5,279 bases of DNA from NCBI GenBank assembly GCA_964371365.1, contig CAYJMO010000106.1:1-5279 (forward strand). The letters are read 5' to 3'. The stretch comes from CAYJBH01 sp964371365 (lineage in GTDB: Bacteria; Bacillota; Clostridia; Oscillospirales; Ruminococcaceae). The notes under the pieces were generated by a model. That model was not told where the DNA came from. It saw only the letters and a list, made by a program, of their open reading frames with translations, and made no database searches. The translations under genes and the position numbers were made by a program. Positions 1-5,279 of the stretch are shown here, one piece after another. Positions within the stretch are counted from its first letter, which is position 1. Every line of letters starts with the position of its first letter.

Positions 1-2142
1 ATCACTCACCATCACCAACATGTCGTAGAGATTTAGCTTTATCGGCACCTCCTTGCCGGTGACACCCGGCATGATACCGACCGGCAGAGTGAGCGGATTT
101 ATACAGTGAATTTCATCTCTTGTCACATGGTAGGTTGGGGCGGCTCCTGCCTTGTATATAGTCCCCTCGCCGTTATAAAGATTGATTGAAAGTATGTCCA
201 GTGTTGCGCCGCTCTCGTCGTTTGTCTTGAGCGACAGTGCCACGTTGACAAGCCGCGCCGCCTCGCTTGTTTTAAAGCCTGCCGACAACAGCTTGGTGGA
301 CAGCACCGCCGCAACGCTTGCGTCCACCGCCGCCGATTTCCCTTTGCCCATGCCATCACTCAGGATGGCGTGCGCGTTGCCGTTATCGTCACTAAAAGTC
401 CGCAGGATATCGCCGTTTATACCACTCCTGTCCGCCGCTTTGCCGGACGCGGCAAACTCGACGGTAAACTTCGCCATTTCATAAAAATCAAAGGAGGTCA
501 CCGTCTCGAAATCCCGCATAACACAGGGAAAAAATTGCCGACCCAACAGGTGCCCCACCTCCTCGGTCAGCGAACCACGCTGATTTTCGTCTAAGAAGAC
601 ACGACAACAACTCACGTTGACCCGCATCTTTGCACTGCGTTCCATTATCACCGCCCCCTCGATGGGCGAAAGTCCTAAATCTTTAAACAATGCCATCGTC
701 TTTGCCGTCCTGCCACGATCGACACTCTCCTCACGATAGATCTCACTTGACAGCTTCCCGAGTGCGTCACCCATGGCGGAGAACTGCTCTGACAGAGTGC
801 TCCTCATCAGCTCCGCTTTAAGCGCTCGTGTGCGTTCCGACGCGGCGACTGCCTGTGCACGGTGCAGGATACTGCAAAGGTCAAAGGAACGAGAGCACCG
901 ATTTTTAAAAACCTCGCTCAACCATACCGGCCCGATACTTCCTCGGGTAGAGATAGCACCCAGCACCTGCTCCATCGCCTTTTGAGTGTCGTCACCATAC
1001 ATCTGCCAACAGGAGTTATAGCCGCTACACCCCTTGCAACAGTTATGTATGGTGTAGTCTATCGCTATGCTGTTAGGATTTTGCTTTTTTATATTGGAGC
1101 GCTCAAACACCTTGCCCACCACCTCGTTTATCTCACACAGCGCATCGCTAAATTTTTTCAGCCGTCCCGACAACTCTCTCGCCGCTGTGCGCACATCGGG
1201 ATTAGAGGGATCTTTCGGGAAGTGTAGGCGCAAAAAAGCCTTTGGTATCGGGATGAAAAGTGCCGTCGCAACAATTATCTCCAACACGAACATCGCCGCC
1301 GCGCCACTGTTTGGGGCAAGCACCATACCAAAGACACTGCAACAAAAAAACAGCGTTGCAATGCCAAATTTCTCGCCGTGACTTAAAAGACCGGCAAAAA
1401 GCCCACCCACCGCGATGCCGACACCACAGTGGATAAGTTCAGGTCGTGCTATGGAACAGGCGGTCAACGCCGCCACCGCCAGCACACCGCATATCCGCTC
1501 GCCGTAGCTGTAGCCGATTAGGCAGGTGAGCAGTGCAATAATAACCACTCCGATATTAAAATCCGAAATCTCAAAACGCAACAATGCCGACGAAAGGGTG
1601 ATAAATGCAAATACAAGCGACGCTTTCCCCTCGCCCGACAGGTCGGCGAAGTTGTCAAGCCGAGCAATCTCACTGCTGAAGATGGAGAGCATAAAGGAGA
1701 AAAGCAACAAAAGCATCATCTCACAGACGGTGGCGAACAGGTCGCTCTGCTTACTCGTCACAAAGGGCAAAAACACCCTCATAAGCAGCAGTGTGAGTGA
1801 GGTCGCGACCGGCAAAGCGCCCATCACCACCACCCGATTGACGACACGGCTGAGAATTGGACGCAAAAGGAGCGAGACCGCTATCGCCATGCTGTACTGA
1901 ATACCGGTCATCAGGTCCATCGACAGCATATAACCGAGCACCGCGCCGAGAGCGGCGGATATCGCATAATGATCACGAGCACCGGTTGCCACCGCCATTC
2001 CGAGCGGGAACAATCCGCCGAAGAGGGGCGCGCCGGAGCTTATAAACGCAAAGCCGGCGACCCCTAACTGCAATAGGTAGGGTGTCGCCTTCTTTATCCG
2101 ATCGCTATGGCGCCGATAGCCTGCCCGTAATATTTTTAACAC
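1..2142 (-). CDS. spoIIE: Stage II sporulation protein E, PP2C-type serine phosphatase (3' end outside window)
   Basis: SpoIIE is a membrane phosphatase at the polar septum of sporulating cells. It dephosphorylates SpoIIAA, which frees SigF in the forespore, and it also interacts with FtsZ. The minus frame is open for 714 codons from GTG at 2142 to the window edge. Residues about 20-302 are a run of hydrophobic helices, the expected multi-pass membrane domain. Residues about 303-540 form the central domain, with a cysteine cluster C368, C369, C372 and C378-W379 typical of SpoIIE. The phosphatase domain follows: GD at 577-578, LSDGMGKG with metal-binding D596 (Asp610 of B. subtilis by motif), SLKTNDE, TLDIL, GAAPTY at 666-671, LPVGI, and VMVSD, where the window ends. 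B. subtilis SpoIIE is about 827 residues, so roughly 100 are missing. GTG is chosen because a ribosome binding site precedes it, an in-frame TAA lies at 2163-2161, and the next ATG is inside the membrane domain. The canonical VSGD reads INGD here. Identity is very secure. Confidence 0.96.
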   Translation of the reverse strand, partial: MLKILRAGYRRHSDRIKKATPYLLQLGVAGFAFISSGAPLFGGLFPLGMAVATGARDHYAISAALGAVLGYMLSMDLMTGIQYSMAIAVSLLLRPILSRVVNRVVVMGALPVATSLTLLLMRVFLPFVTSKQSDLFATVCEMMLLLLFSFMLSIFSSEIARLDNFADLSGEGKASLVFAFITLSSALLRFEISDFNIGVVIIALLTCLIGYSYGERICGVLAVAALTACSIARPELIHCGVGIAVGGLFAGLLSHGEKFGIATLFFCCSVFGMVLAPNSGAAAMFVLEIIVATALFIPIPKAFLRLHFPKDPSNPDVRTAARELSGRLKKFSDALCEINEVVGKVFERSNIKKQNPNSIAIDYTIHNCCKGCSGYNSCWQMYGDDTQKAMEQVLGAISTRGSIGPVWLSEVFKNRCSRSFDLCSILHRAQAVAASERTRALKAELMRSTLSEQFSAMGDALGKLSSEIYREESVDRGRTAKTMALFKDLGLSPIEGAVIMERSAKMRVNVSCCRVFLDENQRGSLTEEVGHLLGRQFFPCVMRDFETVTSFDFYEMAKFTVEFAASGKAADRSGINGDILRTFSDDNGNAHAILSDGMGKGKSAAVDASVAAVLSTKLLSAGFKTSEAARLVNVALSLKTNDESGATLDILSINLYNGEGTIYKAGAAPTYHVTRDEIHCINPLTLPVGIMPGVTGKEVPIKLNLYDMLVMVSD

Positions 2143-2151
2143 CTTTTTAAT

Positions 2152-2157
2152 TCCTTT
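2152..2157 (-). promoter_or_regulatory. Ribosome binding site of spoIIE (supports the GTG start)
   Basis: On the minus strand the sequence AAAGGA lies 9 bases before GTG at 2142. No ATG or TTG lies in frame between the upstream TAA (2163-2161) and this GTG, so the site decides the non-ATG start. The first residues then read MLKILRAGYRRHSD, a basic cytoplasmic start before the first membrane helix. Confidence 0.75.
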
Positions 2158-2185
2158 CCCTTAAACGTTTCAAGATTGTTTTTCC

Positions 2186-2218
2186 ATTATATATTGTGTT
2201 GAGAGCGGTATTTGTTGA
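2186..2218 (-). promoter_or_regulatory. Candidate Spo0A-dependent SigA promoter of spoIIE
   Basis: On the minus strand a perfect -10 TATAAT occupies 2191-2186. At the normal 17-base spacing there is no -35 (CAAATA). At 21 bases there is TCAACA (2218-2213), matching TTGACA at four of six positions. A 21-base spacer is the known peculiarity of the B. subtilis spoIIE promoter (22 in spoIIG), where Spo0A~P compensates for the spacing. Transcription would start near 2179, giving a leader of about 37 bases. The promoter call is an inference from this match. Confidence 0.55.
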
Positions 2219-2219
2219 A
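2211..2219 (+). promoter_or_regulatory. Candidate Spo0A box overlapping the spoIIE -35
   Basis: TTTGTTGAA on the plus strand differs at one position from the Spo0A consensus TTTGTCRAA. Relative to the inferred spoIIE start near 2179 it spans about -32 to -40 and covers the weak -35. An activator bound here could contact SigA, as at B. subtilis spoIIG. Short AT-rich matches can occur by chance, so position is the main support. Confidence 0.45.
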
Positions 2220-2253
2220 TATTATCCTCTATTCCATAATTTTAAAATTTTCT

Positions 2254-2272
2254 TTCGTCAAAATTCGTTGAA
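2254..2272 (+). promoter_or_regulatory. Candidate tandem Spo0A boxes
   Basis: Two similar 9-mers, TTCGTCAAA (2254-2262) and TTCGTTGAA (2264-2272), lie in the same orientation with starts 10 bases apart, about one helical turn. They differ from TTTGTCRAA at one and two positions. Relative to the inferred spoIIE start they span about -75 to -93, close to where the upstream Spo0A site lies in B. subtilis spoIIG. The second repeat overlaps the -35 of the divergent operon promoter, so binding could also repress that operon. This is an inference from motif and spacing. Confidence 0.45.
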
Positions 2273-2296
2273 AAATTAAGCAAAATGTGATATAAT
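2268..2296 (+). promoter_or_regulatory. SigA promoter of the glycosyltransferase-carboxypeptidase-pncB operon
   Basis: A near-consensus -35 TTGAAA (2268-2273) and a perfect -10 TATAAT (2291-2296) are separated by exactly 17 bases. TGA directly before the -10 gives an extended -10 element. Transcription should start near 2303, leaving a leader of about 29 bases before ATG at 2332. This is a strong vegetative promoter by sequence. Confidence 0.82.
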
Positions 2297-2320
2297 TTAA
2301 TGAAATAGCAATATTTGTTT

Positions 2321-2326
2321 AAGGAA
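2321..2326 (+). promoter_or_regulatory. Ribosome binding site of the glycosyltransferase gene
   Basis: AAGGAA ends 5 bases before ATG at 2332. It is the only purine-rich site between the inferred transcription start and the gene, and the start codon leads straight into the first beta strand of the glycosyltransferase fold. Confidence 0.75.
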
Positions 2327-2331
2327 TAGCC

Positions 2332-3300
2332 ATGAACACTTTGCCTATACTTTATATCGTTATCCCCTGCTACAACGAAGAACAGGTGCTCCCGGTGACC
2401 TGCTCTATGTTCCGTGATAAGATACTCTCCTTTGTATCCTCCGGCAAGGTATCACCCGACAGCCGTGTGATGTTCATCAACGATGGATCGTCCGACAAAA
2501 CCTATGAAATCATCGAAAAGCTTTCAAAGGAGGATGAGATCTATTGCGGTGTTTCACTGTCCCGAAACCGCGGTCATCAGAATGCCCTGCTCGCCGGTCT
2601 TTATGAGGCGGCGAAGTACTGTGATGTCAGCATCTCCATCGACTGCGACGGTCAGGACGACATAAACGCCATGGATGAGTTCCTTGAACGGTATCGTGAG
2701 GGGTGCGACGTGGTTTACGGCGTGCGGAATAACCGCGACAGTGACAGCTTTTTTAAGCGTTTCACTGCCGAGGGGTTCTATCGTTTTATGGACACCATGG
2801 GTGCAAAGACGGTGTTTAATCATGCCGACTATCGCCTGCTCTCCAAAAATGCTCTTTTGGGGCTTTTTGAGTTTGAGGAGGTCAACATTTTCCTACGCGG
2901 TCTTGTGCCGCTTGTCGGCTTTAAGTCCGCTACGGTGGAGTACAGCCGTTCAAAGCGCATTGCAGGGGAGAGTCACTACCCGCTCTCAAAGATGTTATCA
3001 CTTGCCATCGACGGCATCACCAGCCTGTCCAACCGCCCACTTCGCTTTATAACCATGCTCGGCTTTTTTATCGCGGCTCTCGGTTTTATCGGGGCAATTT
3101 GGACGGTGGTGCAGTTCTTTTTAGACAGTACTATAAGCGGTTGGACCTCCACCACCTTTGCAATATTCTTCATGGGCGGGGTGCAACTTCTCTGCCTCGG
3201 CATAATCGGCGAGTATATTGGCAAGATATATCTTGAGACAAAAAAAAGACCCCGCTTTATAATTTCACGTAGGACCTTTGATGATGAAAATTTGCAATAG
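2332..3300 (+). CDS. Family 2 glycosyltransferase, polyprenyl-phosphate sugar transferase (GtrB/CsbB/DPM1-like)
   Basis: This 322-residue membrane-anchored enzyme probably transfers a sugar from a nucleotide donor to undecaprenyl phosphate on the cytoplasmic face. The lipid-linked sugar would then be flipped and used to decorate cell wall or surface polymers. The GT-A domain shows IPCYNEE (11-17), FINDGSSDKT (48-57), SRNRGHQNALLAGL (77-90) and the metal/nucleotide D-x-D region IDCDGQDD (103-110). The acceptor-side motif RIAGESHYPLSKML (209-222) is typical of this subfamily. Two membrane helices follow, about 238-264 and 273-297, then EYIGKIYLETKKRPRF, the usual end of GtrB/CsbB-type enzymes. 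Length is normal for the family. Residues 105 and 107 (C and G) depart from the commoner DADLQD. It is the first gene of the operon, behind a strong promoter, and its end overlaps the carboxypeptidase gene. No GtrA-like flippase or dedicated downstream transferase is visible, so sugar and acceptor are unknown. Confidence 0.92.
   Translation: MNTLPILYIVIPCYNEEQVLPVTCSMFRDKILSFVSSGKVSPDSRVMFINDGSSDKTYEIIEKLSKEDEIYCGVSLSRNRGHQNALLAGLYEAAKYCDVSISIDCDGQDDINAMDEFLERYREGCDVVYGVRNNRDSDSFFKRFTAEGFYRFMDTMGAKTVFNHADYRLLSKNALLGLFEFEEVNIFLRGLVPLVGFKSATVEYSRSKRIAGESHYPLSKMLSLAIDGITSLSNRPLRFITMLGFFIAALGFIGAIWTVVQFFLDSTISGWTSTTFAIFFMGGVQLLCLGIIGEYIGKIYLETKKRPRFIISRRTFDDENLQ
3271..3274 (+). promoter_or_regulatory. 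Ribosome binding site of the carboxypeptidase, inside the glycosyltransferase gene
   Basis: AGGA within the last codons of the glycosyltransferase gene sits 6 bases before ATG 3281 and 9 before ATG 3284, but only 3 before TTG 3278. This favours an ATG start over the longer TTG start. Confidence 0.6.
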
Positions 3301-4651
3301 ATTTATAATAGTATTAGCTTTTGTAATGACAATCTCACTGCTCTGCCTTCCGGTATCGGCGGAGTTTGAGCCGCCTTTTGCGGTCAATGCCGAGTCGGTT
3401 ATATTGATAAACCTCGACAGCGGCGATGTTGTTTATGAAAAGAATGCGGATGTTGCACGCCCACCGGCATCGCTCACCAAGGTGATGACCGCACTTATGT
3501 TGGCGGAGGGTGTCACCGACCTCTCGTCGGTCAACGTAACAGCGCCCCAGTATATATATAACGAGTTCGCCGGCATGGGAGCAATTTCCACCGCCGACAT
3601 ACGTTCGGGGGAGACGGTGACCTTGGAGCACCTACTCTACGGCATGATGCTCCAGAGTGCGAACGAGGCGGCGTCCATTGTCGCGGACTACCTCTCGGGC
3701 GGTGACATAGCCGCCTTTTGTGACGACATGAACGCGCGCGCGGCGGAGCTCGGGTGTACAAACACCAACTTTGAAAATGCGCATGGTCTTGGGAATGATC
3801 AACAATATTCCACCGCCCGCGACCTTGCGATAATCACTATGGAGGCACTTAAACATCAAAATTTAGTGGACGCGGCATACTCCTCGCGATACACAATACC
3901 CCCCACCAACATGCACCCCAACGGCACACTTCTCGTCTCCACCTGTCTTATGCAGGACGAAAACTCGCGCTACTATAAGTCCTATGTAAATGGATTTAAA
4001 ACCGGAACGCTCCCCGAGGCAGGGCACAACTACATCTCGACCGCTACCCAGAACGGCGAGAACTATCTTTTGGTGGTCATGGGCGCCGATTCCGACGGAG
4101 TCAATGCCGCCGGTGAGGATCTGTCCGGCTATCCGGCGTTTGACATAACCGCCGACATAAACAACTGGGTCTACAACAACTTTACCGTGCGTCCGGTCAT
4201 CGAGGCAGGCGCGGCGGTGGAGCAGGTGCCGATACGCTATAGTGAGGAGGCGGACACACTGCTACTCTACCCGTCAGAGTCCATCTTCTCGCTCCTGAGC
4301 AACGAGGAGGACGAGCGGTCGCTGACCAGAATATACGACCTCCCGGAGTATGCCGAGGCACCCATCGAGGAGGGGGACAAGGTTGGCACCCTGACCGTGA
4401 AGCGCGGTGATACGGTGCTCGGCACTGCCGACCTTATCGCGGCGCAGAGCTTTGAGCGCAGTGACCTTTTGTATTATACGGCGATGGTGATGAACTTTTT
4501 CGGGAGCACTGCATTCACCGTCATAGCGATAATTGTTGCGATTATAGTGCTGTTGTACGCAACCATGGTGCTGTTGTCGATCAGAAGATACAACCTAAAA
4601 CGTCGCAGGAATGCACAACGTGCAAAGCAGGTTAACAGGAGGATGAGATGA
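3281..4651 (+). CDS. Secreted D-alanyl-D-alanine carboxypeptidase, peptidase family S11 (low-mass PBP)
   Basis: The enzyme removes the terminal D-alanine from peptidoglycan stem pentapeptides outside the membrane, limiting cross-linking. Numbered from ATG 3281 (456 residues), a signal peptide covers about 1-27 with likely cleavage after LPVSA. All three penicillin-binding motifs are present: S-L-T-K with nucleophile S64 and K67, S-A-N at 126-128, and K-T-G at 240-242. A PBP5-C type beta domain spans about 302-392. A membrane helix at about 405-434 then anchors the protein, followed by a strongly basic tail: 11 of the last 22 residues are Arg or Lys. The family is usually about 380-450 residues. 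The gene overlaps the glycosyltransferase by 20 bases and pncB by 4, so it is a coupled middle gene. The start could also be ATG 3284 or TTG 3278, with little effect on the product. Vegetative (DacA-like) versus sporulation (DacB/DacF-like) role cannot be settled from sequence; the SigA-type promoter favours vegetative use. Confidence 0.94.
   Translation: MMKICNRFIIVLAFVMTISLLCLPVSAEFEPPFAVNAESVILINLDSGDVVYEKNADVARPPASLTKVMTALMLAEGVTDLSSVNVTAPQYIYNEFAGMGAISTADIRSGETVTLEHLLYGMMLQSANEAASIVADYLSGGDIAAFCDDMNARAAELGCTNTNFENAHGLGNDQQYSTARDLAIITMEALKHQNLVDAAYSSRYTIPPTNMHPNGTLLVSTCLMQDENSRYYKSYVNGFKTGTLPEAGHNYISTATQNGENYLLVVMGADSDGVNAAGEDLSGYPAFDITADINNWVYNNFTVRPVIEAGAAVEQVPIRYSEEADTLLLYPSESIFSLLSNEEDERSLTRIYDLPEYAEAPIEEGDKVGTLTVKRGDTVLGTADLIAAQSFERSDLLYYTAMVMNFFGSTAFTVIAIIVAIIVLLYATMVLLSIRRYNLKRRRNAQRAKQVNRRMR
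4637..4642 (+). promoter_or_regulatory. Ribosome binding site of pncB, inside the carboxypeptidase 3' end
   Basis: A perfect AGGAGG lies 5 bases before ATG 4648. It is built from the Arg-Arg codons of the carboxypeptidase tail. Together with the ATGA overlap it fixes the pncB start and suggests translational coupling. Confidence 0.8.
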
Positions 4652-5279
4652 TAAAAACGTCGGACAAACGCAACCTATCCATGCTAATGGATCTGTATGA
4701 GCTGACCATGGCGAACGGCTACCTATCCTGTGGCAGAGAACAGGACATAGTGGTGTTCGACATGTTTTTCCGGCGTGTGCCGGACGACGGCGGTTTTGCC
4801 ATTGCGGCAGGGCTGGAACAGTTTGTCGAGTATATAAATGAACTGCACTTTTCGAGCGAGGATATCGAATATCTGCGCGGACTGAACCTTTTTGATAAGC
4901 AGTTTTTGTCCTATCTTGCCGATTTTAAGTTTAGCTGTACCGTCTTTGCGGTGGAGGAGGGCACGCCCATCTTCCCGAACGAGCCGATTGTCACCGTCAT
5001 AGGGCCGGTCATTGAGGCGCAGCTTATCGAGACCTTCCTACTCTGCACCATAAACCATCAAAGCCTTATTGCCACCAAGGCAAACCGGATTGTCCGTGCG
5101 GCGGGGGATTGCAGTGTGATGGAGTTTGGCGCACGCCGTGCTCAAGGTTATGACGCGGCAAACTACGGCTCTCGCGCGGCCTACATAGGGGGGTGTGCCT
5201 CCAGTAGCAACGTCATGGCAGGACGGATGTTCGGTATTCCGATCACCGGCACCATGGCGCACAGCTGGGTGCAGCTTTT
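4648..5279 (+). CDS. pncB: Nicotinate phosphoribosyltransferase (N-terminal 210 codons, 3' end outside window)
   Basis: This cytoplasmic enzyme makes nicotinate mononucleotide from nicotinate and PRPP in an ATP-stimulated reaction, the entry step of the Preiss-Handler NAD salvage pathway. The frame is open from ATG 4648 to the window edge. It starts with the family signature LMDLYELTMANGYL (13-26), followed by FDMFFRRVPDDGGFAIAAG (37-55). EEGTPIFPNEPIVTVIGP (103-120) is the conserved strand region, and EFGARRAQG (159-167) carries the arginines expected to bind substrate phosphates. GTMAHSW (201-207) contains H205, matching the histidine that is phosphorylated in characterised NAPRTases. Full-length members are about 470-490 residues, so a little under half is present. 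The start is fixed by AGGAGG and by the 4-base ATGA overlap with the carboxypeptidase stop. No defects are seen. Its pairing with envelope genes is probably simple operon packing. Distinction from nicotinamide phosphoribosyltransferase rests on the DLYELTMA start. Confidence 0.94.
   Translation, partial: MIKTSDKRNLSMLMDLYELTMANGYLSCGREQDIVVFDMFFRRVPDDGGFAIAAGLEQFVEYINELHFSSEDIEYLRGLNLFDKQFLSYLADFKFSCTVFAVEEGTPIFPNEPIVTVIGPVIEAQLIETFLLCTINHQSLIATKANRIVRAAGDCSVMEFGARRAQGYDAANYGSRAAYIGGCASSSNVMAGRMFGIPITGTMAHSWVQL

Noticed and set aside
182..1900. Several plus-strand open frames of 70-124 codons opposite spoIIE
   Set aside because: They are antisense to the clearly coding SpoIIE frame, have no ribosome binding site of note, and their translations are low-complexity Ser/Ala/Arg mixtures with no recognisable motif.
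2163..2170. Palindrome AAACGTTT in the spoIIE leader
   Set aside because: Eight bases only, no flanking stem or second copy, so not enough to call an operator.
2238..2249. Perfect 12-base palindrome AATTTTAAAATT in the intergenic region
   Set aside because: It is composed only of A and T runs in an AT-rich spacer and sits at no meaningful promoter position; chance is likely.
2239..2261. TTGACG on the minus strand as a conventional spoIIE -35
   Set aside because: At 17 bases it faces TATGGA, a poor -10, while the perfect TATAAT lies much further downstream; the long-spacer promoter explains the region better.
3240..3247. A8 tract near the end of the glycosyltransferase gene as a possible slippage site
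   Set aside because: The reading frame ends normally a few codons later with the family's usual C-terminus, so nothing requires slippage or frameshifting.
3278..3280. TTG as start of the carboxypeptidase
   Set aside because: It is only 3 bases from AGGA, whereas ATG 3281 and ATG 3284 have normal spacing; the product would differ by one or two residues before the signal peptide.
2554..3859. Minus-strand and alternative-frame open frames within the glycosyltransferase and carboxypeptidase genes, and one opposite pncB
   Set aside because: The true frames carry complete family motifs; these others are shadows produced by the GC-rich codon pattern.

Overview
The window reads as ordinary chromosome of an endospore-forming Firmicute, most likely a Clostridia member of the Oscillospiraceae/Ruminococcaceae type. 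The reasons are a full-frame SpoIIE, a clostridial-style S11 D,D-carboxypeptidase with a C-terminal membrane anchor, AGGAGG-type ribosome binding sites, a base composition near half GC, and frequent ATA isoleucine codons. The taxonomic call is an inference.

Layout: positions 2142 down to 1 (minus strand) hold spoIIE, cut by the window edge so that roughly the last 100 residues are missing. A 189-base AT-rich divergent intergenic region (2143-2331) follows. Positions 2332-5279 (plus strand) hold three tightly packed genes: a polyprenyl-phosphate type family 2 glycosyltransferase (2332-3300), a secreted D-alanyl-D-alanine carboxypeptidase (3281-4651, overlapping the previous gene) and nicotinate phosphoribosyltransferase pncB (4648 onward, overlapping by ATGA and cut by the window edge). 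The overlaps indicate one operon with translational coupling.

The intergenic region is the most informative non-coding part. It carries a near-consensus extended -10 SigA promoter for the plus-strand operon. For spoIIE it has a TATAAT with only a weak -35, 21 bases upstream. Three sequences there resemble Spo0A boxes: one over the spoIIE -35 and a tandem pair about 50 bases further upstream, and one of that pair overlaps the -35 of the operon promoter. This matches the known Spo0A-activated, long-spacer architecture of B. subtilis spoIIE/spoIIG and suggests Spo0A~P could turn spoIIE on while turning the envelope/NAD operon down.

Functionally, SpoIIE links asymmetric division to SigF activation, the glycosyltransferase loads a sugar on undecaprenyl phosphate, the carboxypeptidase trims peptidoglycan stem peptides, and PncB salvages nicotinate into NAD. 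I saw no mobile element, CRISPR, RNA gene or clear terminator, and no convincing undescribed system; the interesting points are regulatory architecture and a few motif deviations.
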